Below, one piece after another: positions 35,894-45,219 of a DNA stretch of 64,000 nucleotides. This DNA comes from Providencia alcalifaciens (GTDB taxonomy: Bacteria; Pseudomonadota; Gammaproteobacteria; Enterobacterales; Enterobacteriaceae), in assembly GCF_915403165.1 (NCBI RefSeq), contig NZ_OU659204.1, forward strand, positions 2,852,001-2,916,000, read 5' to 3'. How positions within the stretch are numbered: position 1 is the first letter of the stretch; each line of letters starts with the position of its first letter. The translations under genes and the position numbers were made by a program. Below the pieces are notes generated by a model. The model did no database searches. It saw only the letters and a program-made list of their open reading frames with translations, and was not told where the DNA came from.

Positions 35894-37144
35894 ATGGCCG
35901 AATTCGGAAACTATATTATCTACTTAATCATGTGCGGTGCCGTGATTGGTGCCGTTGCATCGATTGTCAGGCCTGCCAGCGACCTCGGAAAAGAGTTTGT
36001 AAACGGTATTTTTTCTATTGGTCCCGTGTTTCTCGCTCAAGCAGGGATCATGGCTGCCGTTCCACTACTTTCACAATTGATATCTTATATTTTAGGGCCG
36101 GTATTTAGTTCTGTCGGCTCTGATGTTTCTATCGCAGCACTATCAATTATCGCTGTGGATATGGGCGGATATCAGTTAGCAGACGCCTTAACCACGAATC
36201 GCGATATGTGGATCACCGCGATGTTGATCGGTTATACCTCTGGGGCAACCATTGTTTATCTGATCCCAGTTGGTTTAACGATGTTAAATCGTAAAGATCA
36301 CAAATATTTAGCCTTAGGGGCAATGGCAGGATTGATCTCAATCCCATTCGGGGTATTGGCTTCATTGCTATTGATCACACTCAATAATATTCCTGTTCGC
36401 GATATTATTTCGACTAACTCCCCCGCCACTCATCAACTCACCCTTGATTTCTTGACGATGCTGCAATATCTAATGCCGCTATTCGTTTTCTGTTTCTTGC
36501 TGGCTGCGGGCTTAAAATATCGCCCAATGCTAATGGTTACGGGCTTTTTGATCTTCGGTAAGATCATGGATGCATTCGTAAAATTAGTATTAGCCTTCTC
36601 CATTGTGGAACATTTTACAGGCGTATTTAGTAAAGTTTTTGGGGCTTGGGGATTCGATCCACTATTTGCAGATCAAAATGAGTTATTCCGTGCGATCGAG
36701 ATTGCAGGTTATATCGGGATCATGCTCGCAGGTACATTCCCTATCTGTTACCTGTTCCAACGTTACTGCAAACCGTTAGTCAGCGCACTCAGCCGTCGAT
36801 TAAAGCTGAGCGATACTGGTTCACTGGGTTTCATCATGGTGATGGCAAATATCATCGCGACTTACCACTTATTCAAAGAAATGCGAGCAAGGGATAAAGT
36901 GTTGTGCGTGGCCTTTGGGGTCTGTGCTCAAGCCACGATTGGCGACCACTTAGCCTTTACCGCAAACTTCCAACCAACATTGGTACTACCAATCCTGTTA
37001 GGTAAATTAGTGGGGGGTTTCTTAGCAGTATTTATTGCGATTAAAATCTCTGTTCCACAAGCTATGCGCTATGAACAAGAAGATGAAAAAGCCGTTGAGG
37101 CTGTTAAAGCTGAGCACCCAGCAGGGATCGCCAAAGAAGCTTAA
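35894..37144 (+). CDS. EutH-like permease
   Basis: A 416-residue membrane protein with about ten or eleven helices. It resembles the ethanolamine permease EutH: AVDMGGYQLADALTTNRDMW near residue 95 (EutH: CDMGGF), a YLALGAMAGLISIPFGVLAS segment, FRAIEIAGYIGIMLAGTFPI and the late GDHLAFTAN motif. No other eut gene is present. Its partner is an FGGY kinase, so it probably carries a small polar alcohol or amino alcohol that is then phosphorylated. An AGGAAA site precedes the start, and a strong terminator follows. Confidence 0.8.
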   Translation: MAEFGNYIIYLIMCGAVIGAVASIVRPASDLGKEFVNGIFSIGPVFLAQAGIMAAVPLLSQLISYILGPVFSSVGSDVSIAALSIIAVDMGGYQLADALTTNRDMWITAMLIGYTSGATIVYLIPVGLTMLNRKDHKYLALGAMAGLISIPFGVLASLLLITLNNIPVRDIISTNSPATHQLTLDFLTMLQYLMPLFVFCFLLAAGLKYRPMLMVTGFLIFGKIMDAFVKLVLAFSIVEHFTGVFSKVFGAWGFDPLFADQNELFRAIEIAGYIGIMLAGTFPICYLFQRYCKPLVSALSRRLKLSDTGSLGFIMVMANIIATYHLFKEMRARDKVLCVAFGVCAQATIGDHLAFTANFQPTLVLPILLGKLVGGFLAVFIAIKISVPQAMRYEQEDEKAVEAVKAEHPAGIAKEA

Positions 37145-37166
37145 TAGTTCGCGTCAGGATAAAAAC

Positions 37167-37196
37167 AAAAACACCTCAATGAGGTGTTTTTTATTT
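37167..37196 (+). terminator. terminator after the permease gene
   Basis: AAAAACACCTCA pairs with TGAGGTGTTTTTT with a minimal loop, followed by a T-rich tract; the reverse strand also has a T-tract, so it can serve gsk too. Confidence 0.85.
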
Positions 37197-37230
37197 CTGT
37201 ACTATTTATTTCCGTACTACCAACTTCAAG

Positions 37231-38544
37231 TTAGCGATCCCAATAGGATTCTTCTAAGCTATCTTCTTTTTCTGGTAGCCCGCGGGTTAAGCGCGGTGAA
37301 TGCTGAGAAAGCACTTGATAACTCACACGGTTCGCATACTTACACACCTGTGCCAGTGAGGAGTAAGTGAGATATTGGCGTCCATGTTTACTGGAATTAG
37401 GTACATTTGAACGGTGATAAGAGTTTGCCGTAATATCATGCAGTAACGCCGATAATGCTCCATCACCCGCACCATTGGTATTCATGATTTTTTCGGGGCC
37501 GCCCATATAAGGTTCGATATGGGAGAAGATGCGACAAGGTTCTTTGCAATCTTGCATACGCATCGCGCGGCTAAATTCATACAGGTTAAATTCAGCAATT
37601 GCTCCCGGCAGTAGTGGGTGCTGAGTTTTACGTTTATATTCTTCTTCCGTAAAACCTGCCATATACAACCCTGAAGGCCCTGCTGTACACAGAACAAGGT
37701 CAACCCAATCCAGTGCCATATTGGATGCCAATAGAGGATCGCTAAAGCCAGTTAACTCCAAAGCTTCATCTTCGTTCATGGCAACTACTGAGACATTATC
37801 TTTAAGGAAATCGCGCCAAAACTGCGGATCTTGAGCGATAACAAACTTGGTTCCCAATGTCAGCACCACGGGAACATTATGTTTTTTCGCATAACGGATA
37901 GCTTGCATCGTCGCATCCGGCATTGTTTCCCCCGGCTTACAACGCACTAAATAAGCCGTTAATACTAGCGCGGATGCGCCTGCAATAATCTCTTCAGGAA
38001 TGCTATCAGGGTGTAAGCGGTTCATATGCCCCGGGCTAATAGCAAACGTACGTTCACCATTATCAGTGACGAGCGTAAAACAACGGCCGATAGGGCCATC
38101 TACCCCTTGTAGGTAGTTTAGATCCATACGACTTGAAGTGTGGCAAAGGTAGCGATAAGCATAACTCCCAATCTGAATATTGTTGCACATCGTGCCCAAT
38201 AAGACGGAGCGGTCATCGGCTAAGACAGAGTAATTGTGGAGTGTATTCCCTATCGTGCCGCCTGCAAATTCATGGGTGATCAATTTTTTATCGGTGAGCT
38301 CTTTGTAGAGCGCTTCGGCCGCATCGTCTTCGATGACTAAAGAGTGACCTTTACTTAATTGATAACGTTCAATAAATTCATCATCAATTTTGGCTTCAAT
38401 ATCGACGAGTGTTTGGTCGATACCCACAATATACGATTTGCAGTTTTCATCATCAGAGAGCATCTCTTTCATCGGTTGTAAAAGAGGATCTCTGAGGGAG
38501 ACAGGAAAATAATGTTTAGATTTGCGTTGACCGGGGAATTTCAT
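37231..38544 (-). CDS. gsk: inosine-guanosine kinase
   Basis: Gsk phosphorylates inosine and guanosine for purine salvage. The 437-residue protein has the ribokinase-family blocks: FAGGTIGNTLHNYSVLADD near the substrate site, GPIGRCFTLVTDNGERTF, and the anion-hole/catalytic GAGDGALSALLHDI near residue 355. The start MKFPGQRKSKHYFPV at 38544 aligns with E. coli Gsk; codons upstream of it are not conserved. In E. coli it is next to ybaL; here about 7 kb of accessory genes lie in between. Confidence 0.95.
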   Translation of the reverse strand: MKFPGQRKSKHYFPVSLRDPLLQPMKEMLSDDENCKSYIVGIDQTLVDIEAKIDDEFIERYQLSKGHSLVIEDDAAEALYKELTDKKLITHEFAGGTIGNTLHNYSVLADDRSVLLGTMCNNIQIGSYAYRYLCHTSSRMDLNYLQGVDGPIGRCFTLVTDNGERTFAISPGHMNRLHPDSIPEEIIAGASALVLTAYLVRCKPGETMPDATMQAIRYAKKHNVPVVLTLGTKFVIAQDPQFWRDFLKDNVSVVAMNEDEALELTGFSDPLLASNMALDWVDLVLCTAGPSGLYMAGFTEEEYKRKTQHPLLPGAIAEFNLYEFSRAMRMQDCKEPCRIFSHIEPYMGGPEKIMNTNGAGDGALSALLHDITANSYHRSNVPNSSKHGRQYLTYSSLAQVCKYANRVSYQVLSQHSPRLTRGLPEKEDSLEESYWDR

Positions 38545-38595
38545 ATTGGGAACATTAAAAAAGGAACATTTCCGTATTCTAACACGATAAAACAA

Positions 38596-38627
38596 AACCG
38601 GCACCCTTCGATAAAAAGGTGCCGGTT
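38596..38627 (-). terminator. wzz terminator upstream of gsk
   Basis: AACCGGCACC and GGTGCCGGTT form a 10-bp stem. On the minus strand TTTTGTTTT follows, so it ends the leftward wzz transcript before gsk. Confidence 0.82.
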
Positions 38628-38652
38628 AGGTATTTATAACGCTTTAGAGTGA

Positions 38653-39780
38653 TTACTTACGGCGAGTATTTTGCTGATTATAGTTACGGTACAGGTCACG
38701 ACCTAGTACAAACGCACAGCTCATAATAAAGCCAAGAATAGCCCCTAATGCCACAATAAGCATCGATTTAGGCGAGTCTTTCGCAATAGGTAAATCTGGA
38801 GTCAGGATAAATCTAACAGGCTCAAAATCTAACTCTTTGGTCGTCAGTGAGTTTAAGTTTTCAATATAGACTTTTGCATTTTGCAGCTTTTCACTGATCA
38901 GCGCTAAATCGCGGTTCTTTAACTCAATCCCCAATTTTTCTTCTAACGCTTCTGAACCTAATGCAATTGGGTAGTCTGGGTCATCGTTGATAGCAACAGA
39001 ATCCCTTGCGATTGGACGTGAAATTCCAGCGGCTTTCGCGATGGTAATAGCACGTTTTAAACGCTCAATTTTGACATCATAAGAAATTTGGATTTTGGTG
39101 GTATCTTGTTTTAATGCTTCAACGCTATAAATCAGTTGGCGTGCAATCGCATTATCCACTTCAGTTTTCATTCTTTTACGGACAATACTCGCTGTATAAC
39201 GAATATAGCCATCCATTAAATCTTGGGCTTCAACTGCCGTTGGTGCCGTAAATGACAGAACGATATCGCTATCATCGCTGTCTTTTTCTTTACCGTTGTA
39301 TTTCAGTTTAATTGAATCCGCGATGATGCGATTTACTAAGCGTTGAACCTCGAGCGGATCATTTTTATTCTCAAGCTTATCAAGCTGTGTTTTAAAATAA
39401 TCAGTGCTTTTAACGAAGGCTTCTTGGTTAACTTTAGAGCGGTATTGAACAATAAATTCGTTGTAAATACGCTGAGAACCTAAGTCAACTTCCATGCCTA
39501 ATGCATTTAAGCGCGCTGAAAATTCATTCGCTTCTTTTACCTCTTCAGACGTTGGCGGGATAATAACCGCTTCACTCGTCCACTTCTGAGGTAACATTTT
39601 GACAACCCCAATACTCAGTGCGGTAACAATGACTGTTGCAATAATAATCAATAATTTATTCTTGAACAAAACCGCCACCAGCGCCATCAGATCGATCTCA
39701 TCATTGTGCTGTAATTTATATTGCGGATCTTGCTCTAGCTGTTTTTTTAATTCTGGAGATAAATTGGTTTTTTCAGTCAT
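38653..39780 (-). CDS. Wzz/FepE-family polysaccharide chain length regulator
   Basis: A 375-residue inner-membrane protein with two helices: residues about 45-65 (LLIIIATVIVTALSIGVVKM) and the C-terminal SMLIVALGAILGFIMSCAFV, preceded by the proline-rich stretch typical of polysaccharide co-polymerases. The periplasmic part is mainly helical (residues 90-330). The length is closer to FepE (377) than to WzzB (about 325), suggesting control of long O-antigen chains. The ATG at 39780 (MTEKTNL) has GGA nine bases upstream. It stands between gsk and hemH, where E. coli has aes, away from any O-antigen cluster. Confidence 0.85.
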   Translation of the reverse strand: MTEKTNLSPELKKQLEQDPQYKLQHNDEIDLMALVAVLFKNKLLIIIATVIVTALSIGVVKMLPQKWTSEAVIIPPTSEEVKEANEFSARLNALGMEVDLGSQRIYNEFIVQYRSKVNQEAFVKSTDYFKTQLDKLENKNDPLEVQRLVNRIIADSIKLKYNGKEKDSDDSDIVLSFTAPTAVEAQDLMDGYIRYTASIVRKRMKTEVDNAIARQLIYSVEALKQDTTKIQISYDVKIERLKRAITIAKAAGISRPIARDSVAINDDPDYPIALGSEALEEKLGIELKNRDLALISEKLQNAKVYIENLNSLTTKELDFEPVRFILTPDLPIAKDSPKSMLIVALGAILGFIMSCAFVLGRDLYRNYNQQNTRRK

Positions 39781-39888
39781 GTTAATTCCGAACAACGCAC
39801 TCTAAATTATACCGTTGAATAATGAGGCCATAATTATAGCCAAAATTTAAGTTTTGGATATAACCATTAACCTTCTTTATGAAATTAC

Positions 39889-40866
39889 CTATGAAATCAC
39901 TCTTTCTAAGTGGTTTTTCAGAATTAACTGAATCATATTAATGCTGATATCGCTGTCATTCAGTGCAGGAATATAACGATATTGCTCACCACCATTGTGC
40001 AAGAAAAACTCTTTATTTTGCTCGCTAATTTCTTCCAATGTTTCTAAACAGTCCACCGAAAATCCTGGGCAAACCACTTGCACTGACTTAACTCCCTCTG
40101 ATGGTAGCTTTTTCATCGTCTGATCCGTATATGGGCTTAACCATGGTTCACGCCCAAATCGAGATTGGTAAGTCATTAACACTCGGTCACTTGGGAATTT
40201 CAGAGCTTGCTTTAATAATTCTGTGGTTTGCTCACACTCTTTATCATAAATATCCCCTGAATCGCAGTAACGCTGCGGGATACCGTGGAAAGAGAGGATC
40301 AACCTATCTGGTTCACCGTGTTCAGCAAAACTGGCTTCAATAGATTCTGCTAGGGCTTGAATATACGCTGGGTGCTTCGCATAGCTACGAATAAACTGTA
40401 CTGACGGGATAGTTCGCATCGGTTTAAACGCGCGAGTGATCGCTTCATAAACCGCGGCGGTGGTGGTGCAGGAATATTGTGGATACAGCGGTAACACCAC
40501 TAATTCCGTCACATCTTGTGCAATTAAGTTGTCGATAGCACTCTTTATTGACGGCGAGCCATAAGTCATTCCCAACTCAATAGGCGTATTAGGAAAAAAT
40601 GCAGATAATTTTTCTTTCTGACGCTGAGAATAAACCAATAATGGCGAGCCTTCATCCATCCAAATTGAGCCATAAAGTTTTGCCACTTTGGATGCACGGA
40701 TTGGCAAAATAGCACCATACAAAATAGGCTTCCAAATCAATGGGGAAACATCAATAACACGCGGGTCAGTTAAGAATTCGGCTAAATAGCGTTTAACGGC
40801 TGCTGTTGTTGGGGCATCGGGCGTTCCCAAATTTACCAATAGAATTCCATATTTTTTTTCTAACAT
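39889..40866 (-). CDS. hemH: ferrochelatase
   Basis: HemH inserts Fe(II) into protoporphyrin IX, the last step of haem synthesis. The 325-residue protein shows [14 protein letters not shown] at its start, the conserved [14 protein letters not shown] block, the catalytic His in [36 protein letters not shown] and [17 protein letters not shown]. It follows adk in the leftward direction, as in E. coli, but a hairpin-rich 310-base gap separates them. Confidence 0.96.
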   Translation of the reverse strand: MLEKKYGILLVNLGTPDAPTTAAVKRYLAEFLTDPRVIDVSPLIWKPILYGAILPIRASKVAKLYGSIWMDEGSPLLVYSQRQKEKLSAFFPNTPIELGMTYGSPSIKSAIDNLIAQDVTELVVLPLYPQYSCTTTAAVYEAITRAFKPMRTIPSVQFIRSYAKHPAYIQALAESIEASFAEHGEPDRLILSFHGIPQRYCDSGDIYDKECEQTTELLKQALKFPSDRVLMTYQSRFGREPWLSPYTDQTMKKLPSEGVKSVQVVCPGFSVDCLETLEEISEQNKEFFLHNGGEQYRYIPALNDSDISINMIQLILKNHLERVIS

Positions 40867-40948
40867 TAGAACAACTCCTAATTGATAATTATTCCCAACA
40901 ATAACAGATTTTAATAACTAATTTTGCCAACTTGTGGCACAAAAAGAA

Positions 40949-41131
40949 AGGCAGCGGTTTACGCTGCCTCAGACCATTGACAAACCATTAGGGTTGGAAA
41001 TGGTTATTTTGGGTTGTAAAATTAACAAGGAAAATCAATTTATTGATTTTCGCCTGATAACACAAAGAGGGAAAAACCACGCTTTTATCCCTCTTTGTCA
41101 GCAACCTAAGGCAGCGATTAACGCTGCCTTA
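40949..41131. repeat. four hairpins in the adk-hemH gap
   Basis: Four perfect inverted repeats lie in 183 bases. They are AGGCAGCG/CGCTGCCT at 40949-40969, GAAAATCAAT/ATTGATTTTC at 41030-41051, ACAAAGAGGGA/TCCCTCTTTGT at 41062-41098, and TAAGGCAGCG/CGCTGCCTTA at 41107-41131. The first and last share the same stem sequence. On the minus strand the first is followed by TTTCTTTTT and can act as a terminator before hemH. The others may be attenuating or RNA-stabilising structures in the adk 3' region. Confidence 0.7.
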
Positions 41132-41176
41132 TTTATTGAGATCTACTTAGAACTATTTAGATCACGCTCAGAAAAA

Positions 41177-41836
<660 letters not shown>

Positions 41837-41944
41837 CTATTTAGTTTTTTATAATTTGAAAAGAAAACGCTCTACCATACCATTAGCATGGCATCTGACT
41901 CAAGGAGACACGTAAACGTTTTCCCATTTATCTTTTTTCGCAAA

Positions 41945-41984
41945 AGAAAAAAACCACGCAAAAAATCGCTTTTTTACGTGGTTT
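41945..41984 (-). terminator. htpG terminator
   Basis: On the minus strand an AAACCACGT stem with an A/T inner part pairs with GCGTGGTTT and is followed by TTTTTC, 30 bases past the htpG stop. Confidence 0.8.
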
Positions 41985-42013
41985 ATGTTCGAAAACGAAA
42001 ATACCTTAATGGA

Positions 42014-43888
42014 CTACTTTAAAAGTAATTCGTTGATTTTTTTGATGAATAAGTTTGGATCTTCCAGAGTACCACGCTCTGCCAGTAAGGCTTGGTCGAG
42101 TAGTACATCCACCCAATCTGCAAACACGCTTTCATCTTCCACTTCAGACGCTTTTTTCACCAATGCATGGCTCGGGTTCAGCTCGAAGTTATATTTCACT
42201 TCTGGCGCAGCTTGACCCGCAGCAGCGAACAATTTCGCCATTTGGGTGCTCATTTCATCCACATCAGTGGTCACAATGGCTGGCGTATCGGTTAAGCGGT
42301 GAGTCAATTTCACCTCTTTCACACGGTCACCCAAGAAGGTTTTCACGCGTTCAACAAATGGCTCTAACTGCTTTTCGGCTTCTTCTTGCTCAGCTTTATT
42401 TTCATCCGCTAACTTGTCTAATGACTCGTCGGCTTTGCTCACAGATTGGAACTGTTTGCCATCAAACTCAGAGAGGTAGTTCATCATCCATTCGTCAATG
42501 CGATCAGATAACAGCAGAACTTCGATGCCTTTCTTACGGAACAGTTCTAAATGCGGGCTGCTTTTCGCGGCAGCGTAGCTATCGGCAGTGATAAAGTAAA
42601 TCTTATCCTGACCTTCCACCATGCGGCTTACATAGTCTTCCAGAGAAACATTTTGTACATTACTGTCGTTATGGGTAGTCGCAAAGCGCAGCAGTTTTGC
42701 AATTGCTTCACCGTTACCCATATCTTCCGCAGGACCTTCTTTCATGACCAGACCGAATTGCTGCCAGAAAGTTTGGTATTTCTCAGCGTCGTTTTTCGCC
42801 AGTTTTTCCAGTGTTTGCAGAACACGTTTTGTCAGTGCGCTGCGCAAATTGCGCGTCAATGCACTGTCTTGCAGAATTTCACGGGAAACGTTCAACGGTA
42901 AGTCGTTGGAATCCAATACCCCACGAACGAAACGCAGGTAGTTAGGCATAAACTGCTCAGCATCATCCATAATAAAGACGCGTTGAACATACAGTTTTAA
43001 CCCGTGGCGCTGGTCGCGGTTCCACATATCAAATGGGGCTTGAGATGGAATATACAGCAGGCTGGTATATTCTTGCTTCCCTTCCACACGGTTATGCGCC
43101 CACGTTAATGGATCTGCGTAGTCGTGGGAGATATGCTTGTAGAATTCCACATACTCTTCATCTAAAATTTCAGATTTGCTGCGAGTCCACAGCGCTTTCG
43201 CTTGGTTGATTTTTTCCCAAGTAACCGTACCGTCTTCTTCGTTTTTCTCTTCGATTTCAACGGGCAGCGCAATATGGTCAGAATACTTGCTGATAACAGA
43301 GCGTAAGCGCCAGTTATCTAAAAATTCTTTTTCGTCATCACGTAGATGCAAGGTAATTTCGGTTCCGCGGTCAGCTTTTTCGACATCGGCGATAGTGTAT
43401 TCACCTTCGCCAGCAGATTCCCAGAATACCCCTTCGCTCGCATCAGCACCCGCGGCGCGGCTACGAACAGTGACTTTATCCGCGACAATAAACGCAGAAT
43501 AGAAGCCCACACCAAACTGACCGATCATTTGGCTATCTTTGACTTGGTCACTGCCTAATGATTCTAAAAATGATTTGGTGCCTGATTTAGCGATGGTCCC
43601 TAAGTTTTCAATCACTTCCTCACGGCTCATACCGATACCGTTGTCACTGATAGTTAGAGTACCTTTGTCTTTGTCTGCGCTAATACGCACACGCAGTTCG
43701 CCGTCATTTTCATACAATTCAGGCTTAGATAATGCACGAAAACGCAGTTTATCCGCCGCATCGGATGCGTTGGAAATTAGCTCACGCAGAAAAATTTCTT
43801 TGTTTGAGTAAAGAGAGTGGATCATCAACTGGAGCAGTTGTTTGACTTCTGATTGAAACCCACGAGTTTCTTGTCCTTTCATACTCAT
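42014..43888 (-). CDS. htpG: Hsp90-family chaperone HtpG
   Basis: A 624-residue Hsp90. The GHKL ATPase motifs are clear: [54 protein letters not shown] and [12 protein letters not shown]. The middle-domain arginine region ([13 protein letters not shown]) and the C-terminal dimerisation domain ([13 protein letters not shown]) are complete. The start could be MSMKGQE or two codons later at MKGQE; the latter is the E. coli start. Heat induction is supported by a sigma-32-type promoter upstream. Confidence 0.97.
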   Translation of the reverse strand: MSMKGQETRGFQSEVKQLLQLMIHSLYSNKEIFLRELISNASDAADKLRFRALSKPELYENDGELRVRISADKDKGTLTISDNGIGMSREEVIENLGTIAKSGTKSFLESLGSDQVKDSQMIGQFGVGFYSAFIVADKVTVRSRAAGADASEGVFWESAGEGEYTIADVEKADRGTEITLHLRDDEKEFLDNWRLRSVISKYSDHIALPVEIEEKNEEDGTVTWEKINQAKALWTRSKSEILDEEYVEFYKHISHDYADPLTWAHNRVEGKQEYTSLLYIPSQAPFDMWNRDQRHGLKLYVQRVFIMDDAEQFMPNYLRFVRGVLDSNDLPLNVSREILQDSALTRNLRSALTKRVLQTLEKLAKNDAEKYQTFWQQFGLVMKEGPAEDMGNGEAIAKLLRFATTHNDSNVQNVSLEDYVSRMVEGQDKIYFITADSYAAAKSSPHLELFRKKGIEVLLLSDRIDEWMMNYLSEFDGKQFQSVSKADESLDKLADENKAEQEEAEKQLEPFVERVKTFLGDRVKEVKLTHRLTDTPAIVTTDVDEMSTQMAKLFAAAGQAAPEVKYNFELNPSHALVKKASEVEDESVFADWVDVLLDQALLAERGTLEDPNLFIKKINELLLK

Positions 43889-43944
43889 TAATCGCCTCTA
43901 TATCATCAATCTAATAGTTAGTTTTGACTTATCGATGGAAACTA

Positions 43945-43972
43945 ATTTGGGGACAAAAAAATAGAATTCAAC
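43945..43972 (-). promoter_or_regulatory. sigma-32 promoter of htpG
   Basis: On the minus strand GTTGAAT (43966-43972) and CCCCAAAT (43945-43952) are 13 bases apart, close to the CTTGAAA...CCCCATNT heat-shock consensus and about 57 bases before the htpG start. Confidence 0.75.
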
Positions 43973-44123
43973 CACTAACCACAAATTAGCCGCCAAATTA
44001 ATCTAAACGAAAGGAAATGACCAAAAATTACGATGCTTTGCTTGGAAGGTTTTACTTTAAGATTTTTGCTTTGAAGGTTTTGCTTTGCTTTTGAATTTGC
44101 TTTTAAAATCCCCCCATACCATC

Positions 44124-44247
44124 CTCTAAATAGTTCAAAGTTGTAGGTAGGCGGCAAGCAAGCTTATCCCTAGGAGCATACTGAAGTATGTGACTAGGGT
44201 GAGGTTGTGCAGCCAACACCCCTACAATTTGAAATATGACGAGGACT
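44124..44247. repeat. ERIC element (copy 2)
   Basis: About 124 bases. The core ATCCCTAGGAGCATACTGAA followed by GTATGTGACTAGGGTGAG matches the ERIC consensus better than copy 1. The outer ends CTCTAAATAGTTCAAAGTTG and CAATTTGAAATATGACGAGG are mutually complementary. It abuts the recR stop codon, just as copy 1 abuts cysS, and is in the same orientation relative to the gene. Confidence 0.92.
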
Positions 44248-44847
44248 TTAGAGCCGTTGGCGTCCCGCCAACGAGTGAGAAAGAGTGGTTCCGTCAACCA
44301 TCTCTAACTCCCCGCCCACAGGCACCCCATGCGCAATCCGGCTCGCCGCCACCCCATACTGCGCACACATCTGCCCAATATAGTTCGCGGTCGCCTCCCC
44401 TTCTACTGTCGGGTTGGTCGCCAAAATCACTTCAGTGATGGTTTCCGATGCCAGTCGCTCTTCGAGCCTATCTAGCCCGATATCCATCGGTCCAATGCCG
44501 TCTAATGGAGACAAATGCCCCATAAGTACGAAATAGCGACCCGAGAATTGACCGGTTTGCTCGATAGCGTAGATATCTGCGGGGCTTTCCACCACGCAAA
44601 TCAGCCCATTTTGCTGACGGCGCGGGTTATCGCAGATATTGCAGGTGTCTTGCTCAGTAAATGTGCGGCAATCGCGGCAATGCCCGATTTCGGACATTGC
44701 GCGAGTCAGCGACTGAGCCAAACGCATTCCGCCACTACGGTCACGTTGCAGAAGTTGGAAAGCCATTCGCTGCGCTGACTTGGGTCCCACACCGGGGAGA
44801 CAACGCAGCGCTTCCATCAATGATTCAAGAAGCGGACTCGTTTGCAT
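44248..44847 (-). CDS. recR: recombination mediator RecR
   Basis: A 199-residue RecR: helix-hairpin-helix [17 protein letters not shown] at the start, zinc finger with cysteines in [18 protein letters not shown] near 57-72, and the Toprim domain [17 protein letters not shown] to [17 protein letters not shown]. It helps load RecA with RecF and RecO. Its start overlaps the ybaB stop by one base; dnaX-ybaB-recR form one operon as in E. coli. Confidence 0.97.
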   Translation of the reverse strand: MQTSPLLESLMEALRCLPGVGPKSAQRMAFQLLQRDRSGGMRLAQSLTRAMSEIGHCRDCRTFTEQDTCNICDNPRRQQNGLICVVESPADIYAIEQTGQFSGRYFVLMGHLSPLDGIGPMDIGLDRLEERLASETITEVILATNPTVEGEATANYIGQMCAQYGVAASRIAHGVPVGGELEMVDGTTLSHSLAGRQRL

Positions 44848-45176
44848 TAGAATGGCATCTTAAAGCCTGGTGGCAGTTGCATCCCGCTGGATACGCTAGC
44901 CATTTTTTCTTTTTGAGTTTCTTCAATGCGACGTGCTGCATCGTTGAATGCCGCAGCAATCAAGTCTTCCAGCATATCTTTGTCGTCTTCTAGCAGGCTA
45001 GGATCGATTTCAACACGACGGCAGTTATGTGAACCGTTGATGGTCACTTTGACTAAGCCAGCACCAGATTCGCCAGTAGCTTCGAGTTGAGCGATTTCTT
45101 CCTGAACTTTCTGCATTTTATCTTGCATTTGCTGGGCCTGTTTCATCAGGTTACCCAATCCACCTTTACCAAACAT
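44847..45176 (-). CDS. ybaB: nucleoid-associated protein YbaB/EbfC
   Basis: A 109-residue DNA-binding protein: [20 protein letters not shown] at the start, then [20 protein letters not shown] and the C-terminal PPGFKMPF. It matches YbaB, which binds DNA as a dimer. It lies between dnaX and recR, 43 bases after the dnaX stop. Confidence 0.96.
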   Translation of the reverse strand: MFGKGGLGNLMKQAQQMQDKMQKVQEEIAQLEATGESGAGLVKVTINGSHNCRRVEIDPSLLEDDKDMLEDLIAAAFNDAARRIEETQKEKMASVSSGMQLPPGFKMPF

Positions 45177-45219
45177 AGTTTTCTCTCACAACTGAGGCTA
45201 CAGATTCGCAACTGTAGCG

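Noticed and set aside
42055..42591. A 178-codon frame antisense to htpG
   Set aside because: It is opposite a highly conserved coding region and shows no recognisable domain or ribosome site.
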